Shown here: positions 9,908-19,635 of the stretch, piece after piece
How the letters are laid out: every line of letters starts with the position of its first letter
Position numbering within the stretch: the first letter of the stretch is position 1
Assembly (NCBI RefSeq): GCF_003938605.1
Contig: NZ_RHWX01000002.1
Span: 1 to 64,000, forward strand
Source of the DNA: Brevundimonas sp. 357
GTDB lineage: Bacteria > Pseudomonadota > Alphaproteobacteria > Caulobacterales > Caulobacteraceae
Length of the DNA stretch: 64,000 bases
Reading direction: 5' to 3'
Notes under the pieces: model-generated
Databases searched by the model: none
Told to the model about the DNA's origin: nothing
What the model saw: only the letters and a program-made list of their open reading frames with translations
Translations under genes and position numbers: made by a program

Positions 9908-10150
9908 ATGCCCAAACGCATTCTTGAAGGCGTGGTCGTCTCCGACAAGGGCGACAAGACCGTCGTCGTGAAGGTCGAGCGCACCCTGCTGCACCCGCTG
10001 CTCCGCAAGACGGTCCGCAAGTCCAAGAACTACCACGCCCACGATGAAGCTAACGCTCTCAAAGTCGGCGATATCGCGCGCATCATCGAATGCGCCCCCA
10101 AGTCCAAGCTGAAGCGCTGGGAAATCATTTCCCCGGCCTCGGCTTCGTAA
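9908..10150 (+). CDS. rpsQ: 30S ribosomal protein S17
   Basis: The 80-residue OB-fold protein begins [20 protein letters not shown] and contains [19 protein letters not shown]. It is a primary 16S-binding protein of the 5' domain. A longer in-frame ORF starts 24 bases upstream inside the rpmC end, but the chosen ATG follows AAGGAAACACC and matches the family N-terminus. Confidence 0.96.
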   Translation: MPKRILEGVVVSDKGDKTVVVKVERTLLHPLLRKTVRKSKNYHAHDEANALKVGDIARIIECAPKSKLKRWEIISPASAS

Positions 10151-10168
10151 GAAGAAGGATCGGATCCC

Positions 10169-10537
10169 ATGATCCAGATGCAAACTAACCTGGAGGTCGC
10201 CGATAACTCGGGCGCTCGCCGGGTCATGTGCATCAAGGTGTTGGGCGGCTCCAAGCGCCGCTACGCCTCGATCGGCGACACCATCGTCGCCTCGGTGAAG
10301 GAAGCGATTCCGCGCGGCCGCGTGAAGAAGGGCGACGTCGTTCGCGCCATCGTCGTGCGCACCGCCAAGGACATCCAGCGCAAGGACGGCTCGGTCATTC
10401 GTTTTGACAAGTCGGCCGCCGTCATCGTCAACAAGCAGAACGAGCCTGTCGGCACCCGTATCTTCGGCCCGGTTCCGCGCGAGCTGCGCGCCAAGAACCA
10501 CATGAAGATCATCTCGCTGGCTCCGGAGGTTCTGTAA
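10169..10537 (+). CDS. rplN: 50S ribosomal protein L14
   Basis: The 122-residue protein has the diagnostic start [20 protein letters not shown] and the C-terminal [20 protein letters not shown]. It forms an intersubunit bridge and is where the silencing factor RsfS binds. The ATG follows AGAAGGATCGG. It opens what is the spc operon in E. coli, but no promoter or gap is evident here, so S10 and spc genes are likely one transcript. Confidence 0.98.
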   Translation: MIQMQTNLEVADNSGARRVMCIKVLGGSKRRYASIGDTIVASVKEAIPRGRVKKGDVVRAIVVRTAKDIQRKDGSVIRFDKSAAVIVNKQNEPVGTRIFGPVPRELRAKNHMKIISLAPEVL

Positions 10538-10539
10538 CC

Positions 10540-10848
10540 ATGGCCGCCAAGATCAAGAAGGGCGACAACGTCGTCGTCCTGACCGGCAAGGACAAGGGCC
10601 GCACCGGCAAGGTGATGCAGGTTCTGCCGACCGAAAACCGCGTCGTCGTGCAAGGCGTCAACATGGTTCAGCGCCACACGCGCCCGACCCAGGCTGACCC
10701 GCAAGGCGGCATCAAGCACAAGGAAGCCTCGCTTCACCTGTCGAACGTCGCGATCGCCGACGCCAACGGCAAGGCGACCCGCGTGGGCTTCAAGGTCGAG
10801 GGGGACAAGAAGGTCCGCTTCGCCAAGTCGACGGGAGACGTCATCTGA
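10540..10848 (+). CDS. rplX: 50S ribosomal protein L24
   Basis: A 102-residue KOW-domain protein: [20 protein letters not shown] is the KOW motif, followed by [13 protein letters not shown]. It initiates 50S assembly at the 5' end of 23S rRNA. Two bases separate it from rplN, and its stop overlaps the rplE start. Confidence 0.97.
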   Translation: MAAKIKKGDNVVVLTGKDKGRTGKVMQVLPTENRVVVQGVNMVQRHTRPTQADPQGGIKHKEASLHLSNVAIADANGKATRVGFKVEGDKKVRFAKSTGDVI

Positions 10849-11405
10849 TGGCCGACACCAAGTACACGCCGCGCCTCAAGGCCGAATATCAGGACCGCAT
10901 CCGCGGCGTCCTGAAGGAAAAGTTCGGCTACTCCAACGAGATGCAGATCCCCAAACTGGACAAGATCGTCCTGAACATGGGTATCGGTGAAGCTGTCGCC
11001 GACTCCAAGAAGGCCAACGCGGCCCTCAAGGATCTGACGGCCATCGCCGGTCAGAAGGCTGTGCCGACCAAGGCTCGTAACTCCATCGCCGGCTTCAAGC
11101 TGCGCGAAGGCATGGTCATCGGCGGCAAGGTCACGCTGCGCGGCGCCCAGATGTACGAGTTCCTGGACCGCTTCATCACGATCGCTCTGCCGCGCGTGAA
11201 GGACTTCCGGGGCCTGAAGGGCACTTCGTTCGACGGTCGCGGCAACTACGCCACGGGTCTGAAGGAGCACATCGTGTTCCCGGAGATCAACTACGACCAG
11301 ATCGACCAGATGTGGGGCATGGACATCGTTGTCTGCACCACGGCCAAGACCGATGAGGAAGCCAAGGCTCTCCTCACCGAGTTCAAGTTCCCGTTCGTGA
11401 ACTGA
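10848..11405 (+). CDS. rplE: 50S ribosomal protein L5
   Basis: The 185-residue protein contains the L5 signature [17 protein letters not shown] and the C-terminal [20 protein letters not shown]5 binds 5S rRNA and contacts P-site tRNA and S13. Length is standard. GGGAAGGGAAGAG after its stop is a strong ribosome site for rpsN. Confidence 0.97.
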   Translation: MADTKYTPRLKAEYQDRIRGVLKEKFGYSNEMQIPKLDKIVLNMGIGEAVADSKKANAALKDLTAIAGQKAVPTKARNSIAGFKLREGMVIGGKVTLRGAQMYEFLDRFITIALPRVKDFRGLKGTSFDGRGNYATGLKEHIVFPEINYDQIDQMWGMDIVVCTTAKTDEEAKALLTEFKFPFVN

Positions 11406-11424
11406 TCGGGAAGGGAAGAGAACA

Positions 11425-11730
11425 ATGGCTAAGAAAAGCGCCGTAAACCGCAACGAAGCCGTCAAGGCCCTGGTTGCGAAGTATGCCGCGAAGCGGGAAG
11501 CCCTGAAGGCGACCGCCAACGACGAGAGCCTGCCGCTGGAGGAGCGCTTCGACGCGCGCCTGAAGCTGGCTGCCCTGCCGCGTAACTCCGCGCCGACCCG
11601 CATTCGCAACCGTTGCGAAGTCACGGGCCGCCCGCGGGCTTACTACCGCAAGCTCAAGATGAGCCGTGTCGCCCTGCGTGAGCTGGGCAACATGGGTCAG
11701 ATCCCCGGCCTGACGAAGTCGAGCTGGTAA
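11425..11730 (+). CDS. rpsN: 30S ribosomal protein S14 (zinc-free long form)
   Basis: The 101-residue protein has [20 protein letters not shown] and the C-terminal [11 protein letters not shown]. It is the long type without the paired CxxC zinc ligands; only one cysteine remains in the motif. This form does not depend on zinc for folding. It is located in the 30S head. AAGGGGAGCG follows the stop and serves rpsH. Confidence 0.97.
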   Translation: MAKKSAVNRNEAVKALVAKYAAKREALKATANDESLPLEERFDARLKLAALPRNSAPTRIRNRCEVTGRPRAYYRKLKMSRVALRELGNMGQIPGLTKSSW

Positions 11731-11745
11731 GGGGAGCGAACAGAT

Positions 11746-12144
11746 ATGATGATCAACGATCCCCTGAGCGACATGATCGCTCGCATCAAGAACGCGGCCA
11801 CCCGCAAGCGTTCGTCGGTGCTCACCCCGGCTTCCCGTCTGCGTCAGCGCGTCCTCGACGTGCTGCAGGACGAAGGCTACATCCGCGGCTACTCGCTGGT
11901 TCAAAACCCCGGTGAGTTTCCGCAGTTCGAGATCGAGCTGAAGTACTTCGACGGCCAGCCGGTGATCGCCGAGATCGCCCGCGTGTCGAAGCCCGGCCGC
12001 CGCGTCTATTCGGCCATCAGCGATCTGAAGCCGATCAAGAACGGCCTCGGCATCTCGATCCTTTCGACTTCGAAGGGCGTCATGTCCGACGCCGCCGCCC
12101 GCGACGCCAACGTCGGCGGCGAAGTCCTCTGCAGGGTCTACTGA
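11746..12144 (+). CDS. rpsH: 30S ribosomal protein S8
   Basis: A 132-residue product with the family start [19 protein letters not shown] and C-terminal [20 protein letters not shown]. It binds helix 21 of 16S rRNA; in E. coli it represses the spc operon by binding its mRNA at rplE. Two adjacent ATG codons could start it; the first fits the spacing to GGGAG slightly better. One base separates its stop from rplF. Confidence 0.97.
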   Translation: MMINDPLSDMIARIKNAATRKRSSVLTPASRLRQRVLDVLQDEGYIRGYSLVQNPGEFPQFEIELKYFDGQPVIAEIARVSKPGRRVYSAISDLKPIKNGLGISILSTSKGVMSDAAARDANVGGEVLCRVY

Positions 12145-12145
12145 T

Positions 12146-12679
12146 ATGTCTCGTATCGGCAAGAAAACCATCGCTGTGCCGAAGGGCGTGACTGTCACGC
12201 TCAACGGCCAGGCCGTCACCGTGAAGGGTCCGAAGGGCGAACGCTCCTGGACCGTCGCCGAAGAGATCGAAGTCACGCAGGAAGGCGACGAACTGTCGCT
12301 GACCCCGCGTTCGGACACCCAGCGCGCTCGCGCCATGTGGGGTCTGTCGCGCACCCTGGTCGCCAACATGGTGACCGGTGTGACCGACGGCTTCGAGAAG
12401 ACCCTGGAACTGGTCGGCGTCGGTTACCGCGCCGCCCTGAAGGGCAAGGATCTCTCGCTGCAGCTCGGCTTCTCGCACGACGTGGACATCGTTCCGCCGG
12501 AAGGCATCACCTTCGCCGTGCCGAAGCAGACCGAGATCAAGATCTCGGGCAACGACAAGCAGGCTGTGGGCGAAATCGCCGCCGTCATCCGCAAGATGCG
12601 TCCGCCGGAACCCTATAAGGGCAAGGGCGTGCGCTACCAGGGCGAGTTCGTCCGGCGCAAGGAAGGCAAGAAGAAGTAA
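12146..12679 (+). CDS. rplF: 50S ribosomal protein L6
   Basis: The 177-residue protein starts [15 protein letters not shown] and ends with the conserved [19 protein letters not shown]. Two repeated L6 domains are expected; the protein binds 23S helix 97 near the sarcin-ricin loop. Full family length. The stop is three bases from rplR. Confidence 0.97.
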   Translation: MSRIGKKTIAVPKGVTVTLNGQAVTVKGPKGERSWTVAEEIEVTQEGDELSLTPRSDTQRARAMWGLSRTLVANMVTGVTDGFEKTLELVGVGYRAALKGKDLSLQLGFSHDVDIVPPEGITFAVPKQTEIKISGNDKQAVGEIAAVIRKMRPPEPYKGKGVRYQGEFVRRKEGKKK

Positions 12680-12682
12680 GTC

Positions 12683-13039
12683 ATGGCTCTCTCTCTTCAA
12701 CAACAAGCCAAGCGCCGCGCCGAGCGCACCCGTCGTCGCCTCAAGGCGGTGGCCAATGGTCGTCTGCGTCTGTCGGTCTTCCGTTCGGACAAGAACATCT
12801 CGGCTCAGATCATCGACGATGCCCAGGGCATCACGGTGGCTTCCGCCTCGTCGCTGGAAGGCGGCAAGGGTTCCAAGGGTTCGGACGTCGCAGCCGCCGC
12901 CAAGATTGGCAAGCTGATCGCCGAGCGCGCCATCGAGAAGGGCGTCACGGACGTCGTCTTCGACCGTGGCGGCTACATCTATCACGGCCGGGTCAAGGCG
13001 CTGGCGGAAGCCGCGCGCGAAGCCGGTCTGAACTTCTAA
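12683..13039 (+). CDS. rplR: 50S ribosomal protein L18
   Basis: A 118-residue 5S rRNA-binding protein. Conserved pieces are [18 protein letters not shown] and the C-terminal [20 protein letters not shown]. The basic N-terminus ([13 protein letters not shown]) contacts 5S rRNA. GGGAACGG after the stop is the rpsE ribosome site. Confidence 0.97.
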   Translation: MALSLQQQAKRRAERTRRRLKAVANGRLRLSVFRSDKNISAQIIDDAQGITVASASSLEGGKGSKGSDVAAAAKIGKLIAERAIEKGVTDVVFDRGGYIYHGRVKALAEAAREAGLNF

Positions 13040-13052
13040 GGGAACGGCAAGC

Positions 13053-13652
13053 ATGGCTCGTGAACCCCAACGCGGCGGCGGCGATCGCAACCGTCGCGAC
13101 AACCGCAACGCTCCCGTTGAAGGTCCGGATTCGGACATCATCGAGAAGCTGGTGCACATCAACCGCGTCGCCGCCACCGTCAAAGGCGGCCGCCGGTTCT
13201 CGTTCGCGGCCCTGATGGTCGTCGGCGACGGCAAAGGCCGCGTCGGCTTCGGTCACGGCAAGGCGCGCGAAGTGCCGGAAGCCATCCGTAAGGCGACCGA
13301 AGAAGCCAAGAAGACCATGATCAAGGTTCCGCTGCGCGAGAACCGCACCCTGCACCACGACGGCTCGGGCCGTTGGGGCGCCGGCAAGATCATGATGCGC
13401 GCTGCCCCTCCGGGCACGGGCGTCATCGCGGGCGGTCCGATGCGTGCGGTCCTCGAAACCCTCGGCGTCCAGGACGTCGTGGGCAAGTCGACCGGCTCGT
13501 CGAACCCCTACAACATGATCCGCGCCACCTTCGAAGCTCTGAAGGTTCAGTCGTCGCCGCGCCAGATCGCCTCCAAGCGGGGCAAGAAGGTGTCCGACCT
13601 GATGGGCCGCCGCAATGACGGCGCCTCGGCGCCGGAAGCCGTGGAGGGCTGA
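13053..13652 (+). CDS. rpsE: 30S ribosomal protein S5
   Basis: The 199-residue protein includes the S5 dsRBD-like domain ([38 protein letters not shown]) and the C-terminal domain with [15 protein letters not shown]. It lies at the mRNA entry and decoding-fidelity region. An Arg/Asn/Gly-rich leader of about 25 residues precedes the core, longer than in E. coli. Confidence 0.97.
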   Translation: MAREPQRGGGDRNRRDNRNAPVEGPDSDIIEKLVHINRVAATVKGGRRFSFAALMVVGDGKGRVGFGHGKAREVPEAIRKATEEAKKTMIKVPLRENRTLHHDGSGRWGAGKIMMRAAPPGTGVIAGGPMRAVLETLGVQDVVGKSTGSSNPYNMIRATFEALKVQSSPRQIASKRGKKVSDLMGRRNDGASAPEAVEG

Positions 13653-13655
13653 TAG

Positions 13656-13850
13656 ATGGCCAAGACCGAAAACAAGACTGTGACCGTCCGTCAGACGGCG
13701 AGCCCGATCCGCCGCAAGTCGGATCAGCGCGCCACCCTGGTGGGCCTGGGTCTCAACCAGATCGGCCGTGAGTCGACCCTGGAAGACACCCCCTCCGTCC
13801 GTGGGATGATCGCCAAGGTCGCCCACATGGTGGAAGTGGTCGAGAAGTAA
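13656..13850 (+). CDS. rpmD: 50S ribosomal protein L30
   Basis: The 64-residue protein has [20 protein letters not shown] and [20 protein letters not shown], the complete short bacterial L30. It is an accessory 23S-binding protein that many bacteria lack. It is followed by a hairpin and a 163-base gap before rplO, the only large gap among rpsJ-secY. Confidence 0.96.
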   Translation: MAKTENKTVTVRQTASPIRRKSDQRATLVGLGLNQIGRESTLEDTPSVRGMIAKVAHMVEVVEK

Positions 13851-13858
13851 GACGGATC

Positions 13859-13884
13859 GCCCTCTCCCGTTCGCGGGGGAGGGC
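13859..13884 (+). repeat. CCCTCTCC/GGAGAGGG palindrome, possible attenuator
   Basis: A 10-bp stem with loop GTTCGC, followed by GTTT only. It belongs to the same short palindrome type as those at 29629 and 47763. Inside the operon between rpmD and rplO it may cause partial termination or protect the upstream mRNA; no full U-tract is present. Confidence 0.55.
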
Positions 13885-14013
13885 GTTTCGCTTTATGAAG
13901 GAAGCATCTTGCGATGCTGACGCGGGTCGCTTAATCAGCGGCCCTTCAATTTATCCAACGCCGAGTCAGGACCGCCTGGCGGACCTGGCGCTAGAACCCG
14001 AAAGGATCAGGCA

Positions 14014-14607
14014 ATGAAGCTGAACGAAATCCGTGACAACGAAGGCGCCGCCAAGAAGCGTATGCGCGTCGGCCGCGGCCCGGGCTCGGGCAAGGGCAAG
14101 ACCGCCGGTCGCGGCGTCAAGGGTCAGAAGTCGCGTTCGGGCGTCGCCATCGGCGGCTTCGAAGGCGGCCAGATGCCGCTGTACATGCGTATGCCGAAGC
14201 GCGGCTTCAACGTGCCGAACGCGCCGAAGTTGGCTGAAGTCAACCTGTGGCGCCTGCAAGAGGCCGTCGACGCCGGCAAGCTGGACGCCAAGGCCGAGAT
14301 CAACGGCGCGGCCCTGGTCGCCGCCGGCGTGATCCGTCGCGTCAAGGACGGCGTGCGCGTTCTGGGCGAAGGCGAACTGAAGGCCAAGCTGAACCTGGTC
14401 GTGTGGTCGGCCTCGTCGGGCGCCGTCAAGGCGATCGAAGCCGCCGGCGGCTCGGTCACCCAGCAGCGCATCGAAGCCGAAGCCAAGGCTGCGGCTCGCC
14501 TCGAAAAGCGCAACGCCGCTCGCGGCAAGGCGCCGGAACCCAAGGCTCCGAAGGGCGACGCCAACAAGATCTCGGCTCGCGCCAAGCGCACCGCCGCCAA
14601 GGCCTAA
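14014..14607 (+). CDS. rplO: 50S ribosomal protein L15
   Basis: The 197-residue product shows the L15 Gly-rich N-terminus ([20 protein letters not shown]) and [19 protein letters not shown]15 is a late 50S assembly protein. The family is usually nearer 150-160 residues; here an Ala/Lys-rich tail (from about residue 158) extends it, as in relatives with basic C-terminal tails. GAAAGGATCAGG precedes the start. Confidence 0.97.
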   Translation: MKLNEIRDNEGAAKKRMRVGRGPGSGKGKTAGRGVKGQKSRSGVAIGGFEGGQMPLYMRMPKRGFNVPNAPKLAEVNLWRLQEAVDAGKLDAKAEINGAALVAAGVIRRVKDGVRVLGEGELKAKLNLVVWSASSGAVKAIEAAGGSVTQQRIEAEAKAAARLEKRNAARGKAPEPKAPKGDANKISARAKRTAAKA

Positions 14608-14615
14608 AATCCGAT

Positions 14616-14681
14616 ATCGTCATCCTGTCGGGGGCGCGGCTTTCGCGCCTCCGCCGGGATCGTCCGGACCGGGATGACGAT
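14616..14681. repeat. short palindromic element between rplO and secY
   Basis: ATCGTCATCC (14616) and GGATGACGAT (14672) are perfect 10-base inverted ends, with further GC pairing inside. The ends CGTCATCC...GGATGACG are the same as those of the larger elements at 35511, 36085 and 57189. TTTT follows the right end, so it may also act as a weak terminator. Confidence 0.6.
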
Positions 14682-14755
14682 TTTCCGAAAGCGGCCCTCG
14701 CAAGAGCGCCGCTTTCCGCCTATCTGACGACGGGCATAGTCGTGGGGACCGCCTG

Positions 14756-16132
14756 ATGGCTTCGGCCGCTGAACAACTTGCTGCCAATATGAACATGGGC
14801 TCGTTCGCGAAAGCGACCGAGCTGCACAAGCGCCTGCTGTTCACGCTGGGCGCGCTGCTGGTCTACCGGATCGGCACCTATGTTCCGATCCCTGGGATCA
14901 ACGGCGAGGCCTTCCTGGCCTTCTTCCAGAACCCGGATGGCCAACGCGGCATCCTGGACATGTTCAACATGTTCTCGGGCGGCGCCGTCGAGCGCATGGC
15001 CGTGTTCGCGCTGAACGTCATGCCCTACATCTCGGCGTCGATCATCGTCCAGCTGATGGGCGCGGTGTATCCGCCGTGGGAGAAGCTGAAGAAGGAAGGC
15101 GGCGAGTCGGGCCGCAAGCAGCTGAACCAGTACACCCGCTATCTGACGGTGTTCCTGGCCCTGGCCCAGTCCTTCGGCATCGCGGTGGGCCTGAACGCCC
15201 AGCCGGGCCTGATCGATCAGCCCGGCCTGTTCTTCATCATTTCGACGGTCACCGTTCTGACCGGCGGCACCATGTTCCTGATGTGGCTGGGCGAGCAGGT
15301 GACGGCGCGCGGCGTCGGCAACGGCATCTCCCTGATCATCTTCGCGGGCATCGTGGCGGTTCTGCCGTCGACGGTGGCGCGGATGCTGGGCCTGGCTCAG
15401 CAGGGTCAGATGTCGGCCTTCACCCTGCTGTTCATCGCCATCATGGCGGTGGCGGTCATCGTCTTCATCGTCTTCATGGAACGCGCCCAGCGCCGCCTTC
15501 TGATCCAGTATCCGAAGCGCCAGGAAGGCAACCGCATGACGGGCGGCGAGCGCAGCTTCCTGCCGCTGAAGGTCAACACCGCGGGCGTGATCCCGGCCAT
15601 CTTCGCCTCGTCGCTGCTGATGCTGCCGACGACGGTGGCCCAGTTCACCGCCAATGCGAACCTGCCGGACTGGATGAGCTGGCTGCCCCTGGTGACGGCC
15701 CAGCTGACGCACGGCCAGCCGGTGTTCATGATCCTGTACGCCGTCCTGATCGTCTTCTTCTGCTTCTTCTACACCTCGATCACCTTCAACCCCGAGGACA
15801 CGGCCGAGAACCTGCGCAAGTACGGCGGCTTCCTGCCGGGCATTCGTCCGGGCAAGCGCACGGCCGAGTATCTGGACTATGTGCTGACGCGCCTGACGGT
15901 GATCGGCGCCGCCTATATCACCGCCGTCTGTCTGCTGCCGGAGTTCCTGGTCAGCAGCCTGGGCAACAGCCTGTACTTTGGCGGAACGTCTATCTTGATC
16001 GTGGTCTCGGTGACGATGGACACTGTCGCCCAGATCCAGTCGCACCTGCTGGCGCACCAGTACGAGGGTCTGATCAAGAAGGCCAAGTTGCGCGGCCGTG
16101 GCCGGGGCGGTTCCGCTCCTGTCCGTCGCTGA
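14756..16132 (+). CDS. secY: protein translocase subunit SecY
   Basis: A 458-residue integral membrane protein with about ten hydrophobic segments. SecY is the channel of the SecYEG translocon and acts in the inner membrane to export all Sec substrates, which here include the porin, receptors and type II substrates encoded nearby. Recognisable pieces are RIGTYVPIPGIN, GIFDMF-like GILDMFNMFSGGAVERM, and the C-terminal ENLRKYGGFLPGIRPG. Length and start are typical. Its position after rplO is the standard bacterial arrangement. Confidence 0.98.
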   Translation: MASAAEQLAANMNMGSFAKATELHKRLLFTLGALLVYRIGTYVPIPGINGEAFLAFFQNPDGQRGILDMFNMFSGGAVERMAVFALNVMPYISASIIVQLMGAVYPPWEKLKKEGGESGRKQLNQYTRYLTVFLALAQSFGIAVGLNAQPGLIDQPGLFFIISTVTVLTGGTMFLMWLGEQVTARGVGNGISLIIFAGIVAVLPSTVARMLGLAQQGQMSAFTLLFIAIMAVAVIVFIVFMERAQRRLLIQYPKRQEGNRMTGGERSFLPLKVNTAGVIPAIFASSLLMLPTTVAQFTANANLPDWMSWLPLVTAQLTHGQPVFMILYAVLIVFFCFFYTSITFNPEDTAENLRKYGGFLPGIRPGKRTAEYLDYVLTRLTVIGAAYITAVCLLPEFLVSSLGNSLYFGGTSILIVVSVTMDTVAQIQSHLLAHQYEGLIKKAKLRGRGRGGSAPVRR

Positions 16133-16158
16133 TCGGGTAGGGGAGCCCGGAATATAAA

Positions 16159-16722
16159 ATGAACCTGATCCTGTTCGGGCCGCCTGCGGCCGGCAAGGGC
16201 ACCCAGGCCAAGCGGCTGGTCGAAGAGCGAGGCATGGTCCAGCTCTCGACCGGCGACATGCTGCGCGCGGCGATCGCTTCCGGCTCGGAGCTGGGACTGA
16301 AGGTCAAGGACGTGCTGGCGCGCGGCGACCTCGTCACCGACGAGATCGTCATCGCCCTGATCGAAGCCCGCCTGCCGGAGGCCGAGGCCGCCGGCGGCGC
16401 CATCTTCGACGGCTTCCCCCGCACGGTGGCCCAGGCTGAAGCCCTGGACCTCATGCTGGCCAAGTGCGGCGCCAAGATCGACAGCGTCATCCGCCTGAAG
16501 GTGGACGACGCCGCCCTGACCGACCGTATCGGCAAGCGGTTCGCCGAGCAGGGTCGGGCGGACGACAACCCCGAGACCTTCAAGGACCGCCTGGCCGTGT
16601 ACAACCGCCAGACCGCGCCGCTGCTTCCCTACTATGCAGACCAGGGCAAGCTGACCGAGGTCGACGGCATGGGCGACATCGCCGCCGTGGCCGCCGCCAT
16701 CGACGCGGCGCTGGACGCCTGA
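16159..16722 (+). CDS. adk: adenylate kinase, short-lid form
   Basis: The 187-residue enzyme interconverts ATP + AMP and 2 ADP. The P-loop GPPAAGKGTQAKR is at residues 6-18 and DGFPRTVAQAEAL is the AMP-side motif. The sequence goes straight from DRIGKRFAEQGRADDNPETF to the C-terminal helix, so the roughly 30-residue LID insertion (often zinc-binding) of the long form is missing. This short type is common in alphaproteobacteria. The gene follows secY by 26 bases, as in many spc operons. Confidence 0.97.
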   Translation: MNLILFGPPAAGKGTQAKRLVEERGMVQLSTGDMLRAAIASGSELGLKVKDVLARGDLVTDEIVIALIEARLPEAEAAGGAIFDGFPRTVAQAEALDLMLAKCGAKIDSVIRLKVDDAALTDRIGKRFAEQGRADDNPETFKDRLAVYNRQTAPLLPYYADQGKLTEVDGMGDIAAVAAAIDAALDA

Positions 16723-16791
16723 GTCGACACGCGGTCTGATCCCCTCCGCTTCTGAAGCGTTAGCGTTCGGAAGCCTGCGCGGGAGAGACGG

Positions 16792-17496
16792 TTGCGGCCG
16801 AAACGAATGAAGCAATGGCGCTGGGGCGCGGCGGGGCTGGCGGCCCTTCTGCACCTCGGCGCCTTTGTGCTTTTGGGCGTCGGTCGACCCGAGGCGACCT
16901 TCGTGCCGCCACCGCCGCTCATCATTGTCGATCTGGTCCGGCCTGAGCCGGTCGCACCGCCGCCGCCGCCTCCAGAGCCTGCGCCGTCCCAGGGCGGCGG
17001 CGCCCCGGCCGCGCCATCCGTCGTGCGCCCCGCGCGTCCCCGTCCTGAGCCGCCCAAGCCGGAAGTCACGCCGCCGCCGCGTCCGGCCCCGGAGCAACCG
17101 CTGGTGATCGGCATTGCGCCCGAACCTGGCCCGACGCATGGTCAGGGGCAGGGCGGGCAGGGGACCGGCAGCGGGGGCGGCAGCGGATCGGGCGTCGGTC
17201 CTGGCGTGGGCGACGGCCCGCCGCGCATCATTCGCGGCCCCACGGTGGGGGAGCTGCGGACGCTACATCCGCGCGAGGCCTTCCGCCAGCGGCGAGGCGG
17301 TCAGGCGACCCTGGCCTGCCGGGTGCGCCTCGACACCACTCTGAGCGATTGCCGCCTGGTCGACGAATCGCCGCCGGGGATGGGATTCGGTCAGGCGGCC
17401 CTTGCGGCCTCGCGTTATTTCCGCTTTCGTCCTGCGACGCAGAACGGAGCGCCGCTTGATGGTCGAGAGGTCCGGGTGGGGGTCGAATGGCCCTGA
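16792..17496 (+). CDS. TonB-like energy transducer protein
   Basis: A 234-residue protein with one N-terminal membrane helix (GLAALLHLGAFVLLGVG, residues 14-30), a long periplasmic Pro-rich spacer (VAPPPPPPEPAPSQ), a Gly/Ser/Gln linker, and a C-terminal TonB_C-type domain with ASRYFRFRPA near residue 212. TonB proteins pass inner-membrane energy to outer-membrane receptors, several of which lie downstream. A TTG start is proposed because GGGAGAG lies four bases before it; the next ATG (16807) has no ribosome site. Location between adk and rpsM is unusual. No exbB or exbD is nearby. Confidence 0.7.
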   Translation: MRPKRMKQWRWGAAGLAALLHLGAFVLLGVGRPEATFVPPPPLIIVDLVRPEPVAPPPPPPEPAPSQGGGAPAAPSVVRPARPRPEPPKPEVTPPPRPAPEQPLVIGIAPEPGPTHGQGQGGQGTGSGGGSGSGVGPGVGDGPPRIIRGPTVGELRTLHPREAFRQRRGGQATLACRVRLDTTLSDCRLVDESPPGMGFGQAALAASRYFRFRPATQNGAPLDGREVRVGVEWP

Positions 17497-17522
17497 GCCA
17501 GCCTGCTCACGGCGCTTGCCCG

Positions 17523-17550
17523 TTGACGCATTGGGAATCCCCTGTATAAG
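17523..17550 (+). promoter_or_regulatory. promoter of the alpha operon (rpsM-rplQ)
   Basis: TTGACG, 16 bases, TATAAG: a near-consensus housekeeping promoter directly in the 142-base gap before rpsM. It would let rpsM-rpsK-rpoA-rplQ be made independently of the TonB-like gene. Confidence 0.7.
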
Positions 17551-17638
17551 GGCGGCCTTCCGCGAAGGGCGTACACGTTCCAGGTCTGTTGACCGGAGCG
17601 GTTTCTGCGTCTGAATTAACGCGTACTTGGAGAATTTC

Positions 17639-18007
17639 GTGGCCCGTATCGCAGGCGTCAACATTCCGACGAACAAGCGCGTTGAAATCGCGCTTCAGTA
17701 CATTCACGGCATTGGCGCGCACAACGCCAAGGAGATCACGGCCAAGATCGGCATCGAGCCGGCTCGCCGCGTGAACCAGCTGACCGACGCGGAGATCCTG
17801 CAGATCCGCGAGACCATCGACCGCGACTTCACCGTCGAAGGCGACCTGCGCCGCGAGACGTCGATGAACATCAAGCGCCTGATGGACCTGGCCTGCTACC
17901 GCGGCCTGCGTCACCGTAAGGGCCTGCCGGTCCGCGGCCAGCGCACCCACACCAACGCTCGCACCCGCAAGGGTCCGGCCAAGCCGATCGCCGGCAAGAA
18001 GAAGTAA
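17639..18007 (+). CDS. rpsM: 30S ribosomal protein S13
   Basis: The 122-residue protein begins (M)[19 protein letters not shown] and has the C-terminal [20 protein letters not shown]. It sits in the 30S head and bridges to L5. The start is GTG at 17639, five bases after TTGGAGA; no ATG gives the canonical N-terminus. The reading frame is open a little further upstream (TTG) but that would add residues foreign to S13. Confidence 0.97.
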   Translation: MARIAGVNIPTNKRVEIALQYIHGIGAHNAKEITAKIGIEPARRVNQLTDAEILQIRETIDRDFTVEGDLRRETSMNIKRLMDLACYRGLRHRKGLPVRGQRTHTNARTRKGPAKPIAGKKK

Positions 18008-18023
18008 GAGAGAGGCCTGACCG

Positions 18024-18413
18024 ATGGCTAAGGAACCGGGTCGCGTTAAGCGCCGCGAACGCAAGAACATCACCTCGGGCGTGGCCCACGTGAACGCTTC
18101 GTTCAACAACACCATGGTGACCATCACCGACGCTCAAGGGAACGCGATTTCCTGGTCGTCGGCCGGCCACATGGGCTTCAAGGGCTCGCGCAAGTCGACG
18201 CCGTACGCCGCTCAGATGGCTGCGGAAGACGCTGGCAAGAAGGCCGCAGAGCACGGCGTCAAGACGCTGGAAGTGAACGTCTCGGGTCCGGGTTCGGGCC
18301 GTGAGTCGGCCCTGCGCGCCCTGCAGGCCGTCGGCATGACGATCACGACCATTCGTGACGTGACGCCGATGCCGCACAACGGCTGCCGTCCGCCGAAGCG
18401 CCGTCGCGTCTAA
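18024..18413 (+). CDS. rpsK: 30S ribosomal protein S11
   Basis: A 129-residue product with KKNI-type start ([20 protein letters not shown]), the [15 protein letters not shown] motif and the C-terminal [20 protein letters not shown]. It forms part of the 30S platform near the E site. In many bacteria rpsD follows; here it does not, and rpoA is next. Confidence 0.98.
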   Translation: MAKEPGRVKRRERKNITSGVAHVNASFNNTMVTITDAQGNAISWSSAGHMGFKGSRKSTPYAAQMAAEDAGKKAAEHGVKTLEVNVSGPGSGRESALRALQAVGMTITTIRDVTPMPHNGCRPPKRRRV

Positions 18414-18501
18414 GGTTCACGCCGCCTAACCCTTCTCCCGGCGGCTCCTGTTGTTCTGAACGTGAGAACACGGTGCCGTCGAAACCCGTTCGAGGGACTT
18501 T

Positions 18502-19521
18502 ATGATCGAAAGAAACTGGCAAGAGCTGATCCGTCCCGAGAAACCGCAAGTCGAGGGCGGGTCTGACCCGCAGCACAAGGCGCGTCTGATCGCCGAGCCT
18601 CTCGAACGCGGTTTCGGTGTGACGCTCGGCAACGCGCTTCGTCGCGTTCTGCTGTCTTCGCTTCAAGGCGCGGCGGTCACGGCCATTCAGATCGACGGCG
18701 TTGTTCACGAGTTCTCGTCGCTGGAAGGCGTTCGCGAGGACGTGGTCGACATCGTTCTGAACATCAAGCAACTGGCCCTGCGCATGCACGCGGAAGGTCC
18801 GAAGCGGATGACGCTGCGCGCCACGGGCCCCGGCCCGGTGACCGCGGCTCAGATCGACCTGCCGGCCGACATCGAGGTGCTGAACCCGGATCACGTGATC
18901 TGCACCCTGGATGACGGCGCTTCGGTTCGCATGGAACTGACGGTGCAGAACGGCAAGGGCTACGTCGCCGCCGAACTGAACCGCCCGGAAGACGCCCCGA
19001 TCGGCCTGATCGCCGTCGACGCCCTGTATTCGCCGGTGAAGCGCGTCGCCTATCGCGTCGAGCCGACCCGTCAGGGCCAGTCGCTGGACTACGATAAGCT
19101 GATCCTGGAAGTTGAAACCAACGGCGCCGTCTCGCCGGTTGACGCTGTGGCTTACGCTGCGCGCATCCTGCAAGACCAGCTGCAGATCTTCATCACCTTC
19201 GATGAGCCGACCAAGGCGGTCGAGCAGTCGGACGGCAAGCCCGAACTGCCCTTCAACCCGTCGCTGCTGAAGAAGGTGGACGAGCTGGAGCTGTCGGTCC
19301 GTTCGGCCAACTGCCTGAAGAACGACAACATCGTCTACATCGGCGACCTGATCCAGAAGACCGAGGGCGAAATGCTTCGCACCCCGAACTTCGGCCGCAA
19401 GTCGCTGAACGAAATCAAGGAAGTTCTGGCGTCCATGGGCCTGAGCCTCGGCATGGACGTGCCGAACTGGCCGCCGGAAAACATCGAAGATCTGGCCAAG
19501 AAGTTCGACGACCAGATCTGA
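18502..19521 (+). CDS. rpoA: RNA polymerase alpha subunit
   Basis: The 339-residue subunit dimerises to seed polymerase assembly and binds activators and UP elements. The N-terminal domain (about 1-235) contains [20 protein letters not shown]; the C-terminal domain (about 255-339) has [15 protein letters not shown] and [16 protein letters not shown], the DNA-contacting helices. GAGGGAC precedes the ATG. The 88-base gap to rpsK and the 114-base gap to rplQ contain no terminator-like hairpin with a U-tract. Confidence 0.98.
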   Translation: MIERNWQELIRPEKPQVEGGSDPQHKARLIAEPLERGFGVTLGNALRRVLLSSLQGAAVTAIQIDGVVHEFSSLEGVREDVVDIVLNIKQLALRMHAEGPKRMTLRATGPGPVTAAQIDLPADIEVLNPDHVICTLDDGASVRMELTVQNGKGYVAAELNRPEDAPIGLIAVDALYSPVKRVAYRVEPTRQGQSLDYDKLILEVETNGAVSPVDAVAYAARILQDQLQIFITFDEPTKAVEQSDGKPELPFNPSLLKKVDELELSVRSANCLKNDNIVYIGDLIQKTEGEMLRTPNFGRKSLNEIKEVLASMGLSLGMDVPNWPPENIEDLAKKFDDQI

Positions 19522-19635
19522 TCATCAACCCTCCGCCCAGGTCCGTTGGATCGGTTGGGGCGGTTAGAATGAGAGGCCCCAGGTCTCGTCCGCCGAGTAG
19601 GGACGGGAAACCAGGGTTGAGTAGGAGAGACCCCG

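Noticed and set aside
13859..13884. Full transcription terminator after rpmD
   Set aside because: The stem is good, but only GTTT follows, and rplO-secY continue the operon. It is listed as a palindrome or attenuator instead.
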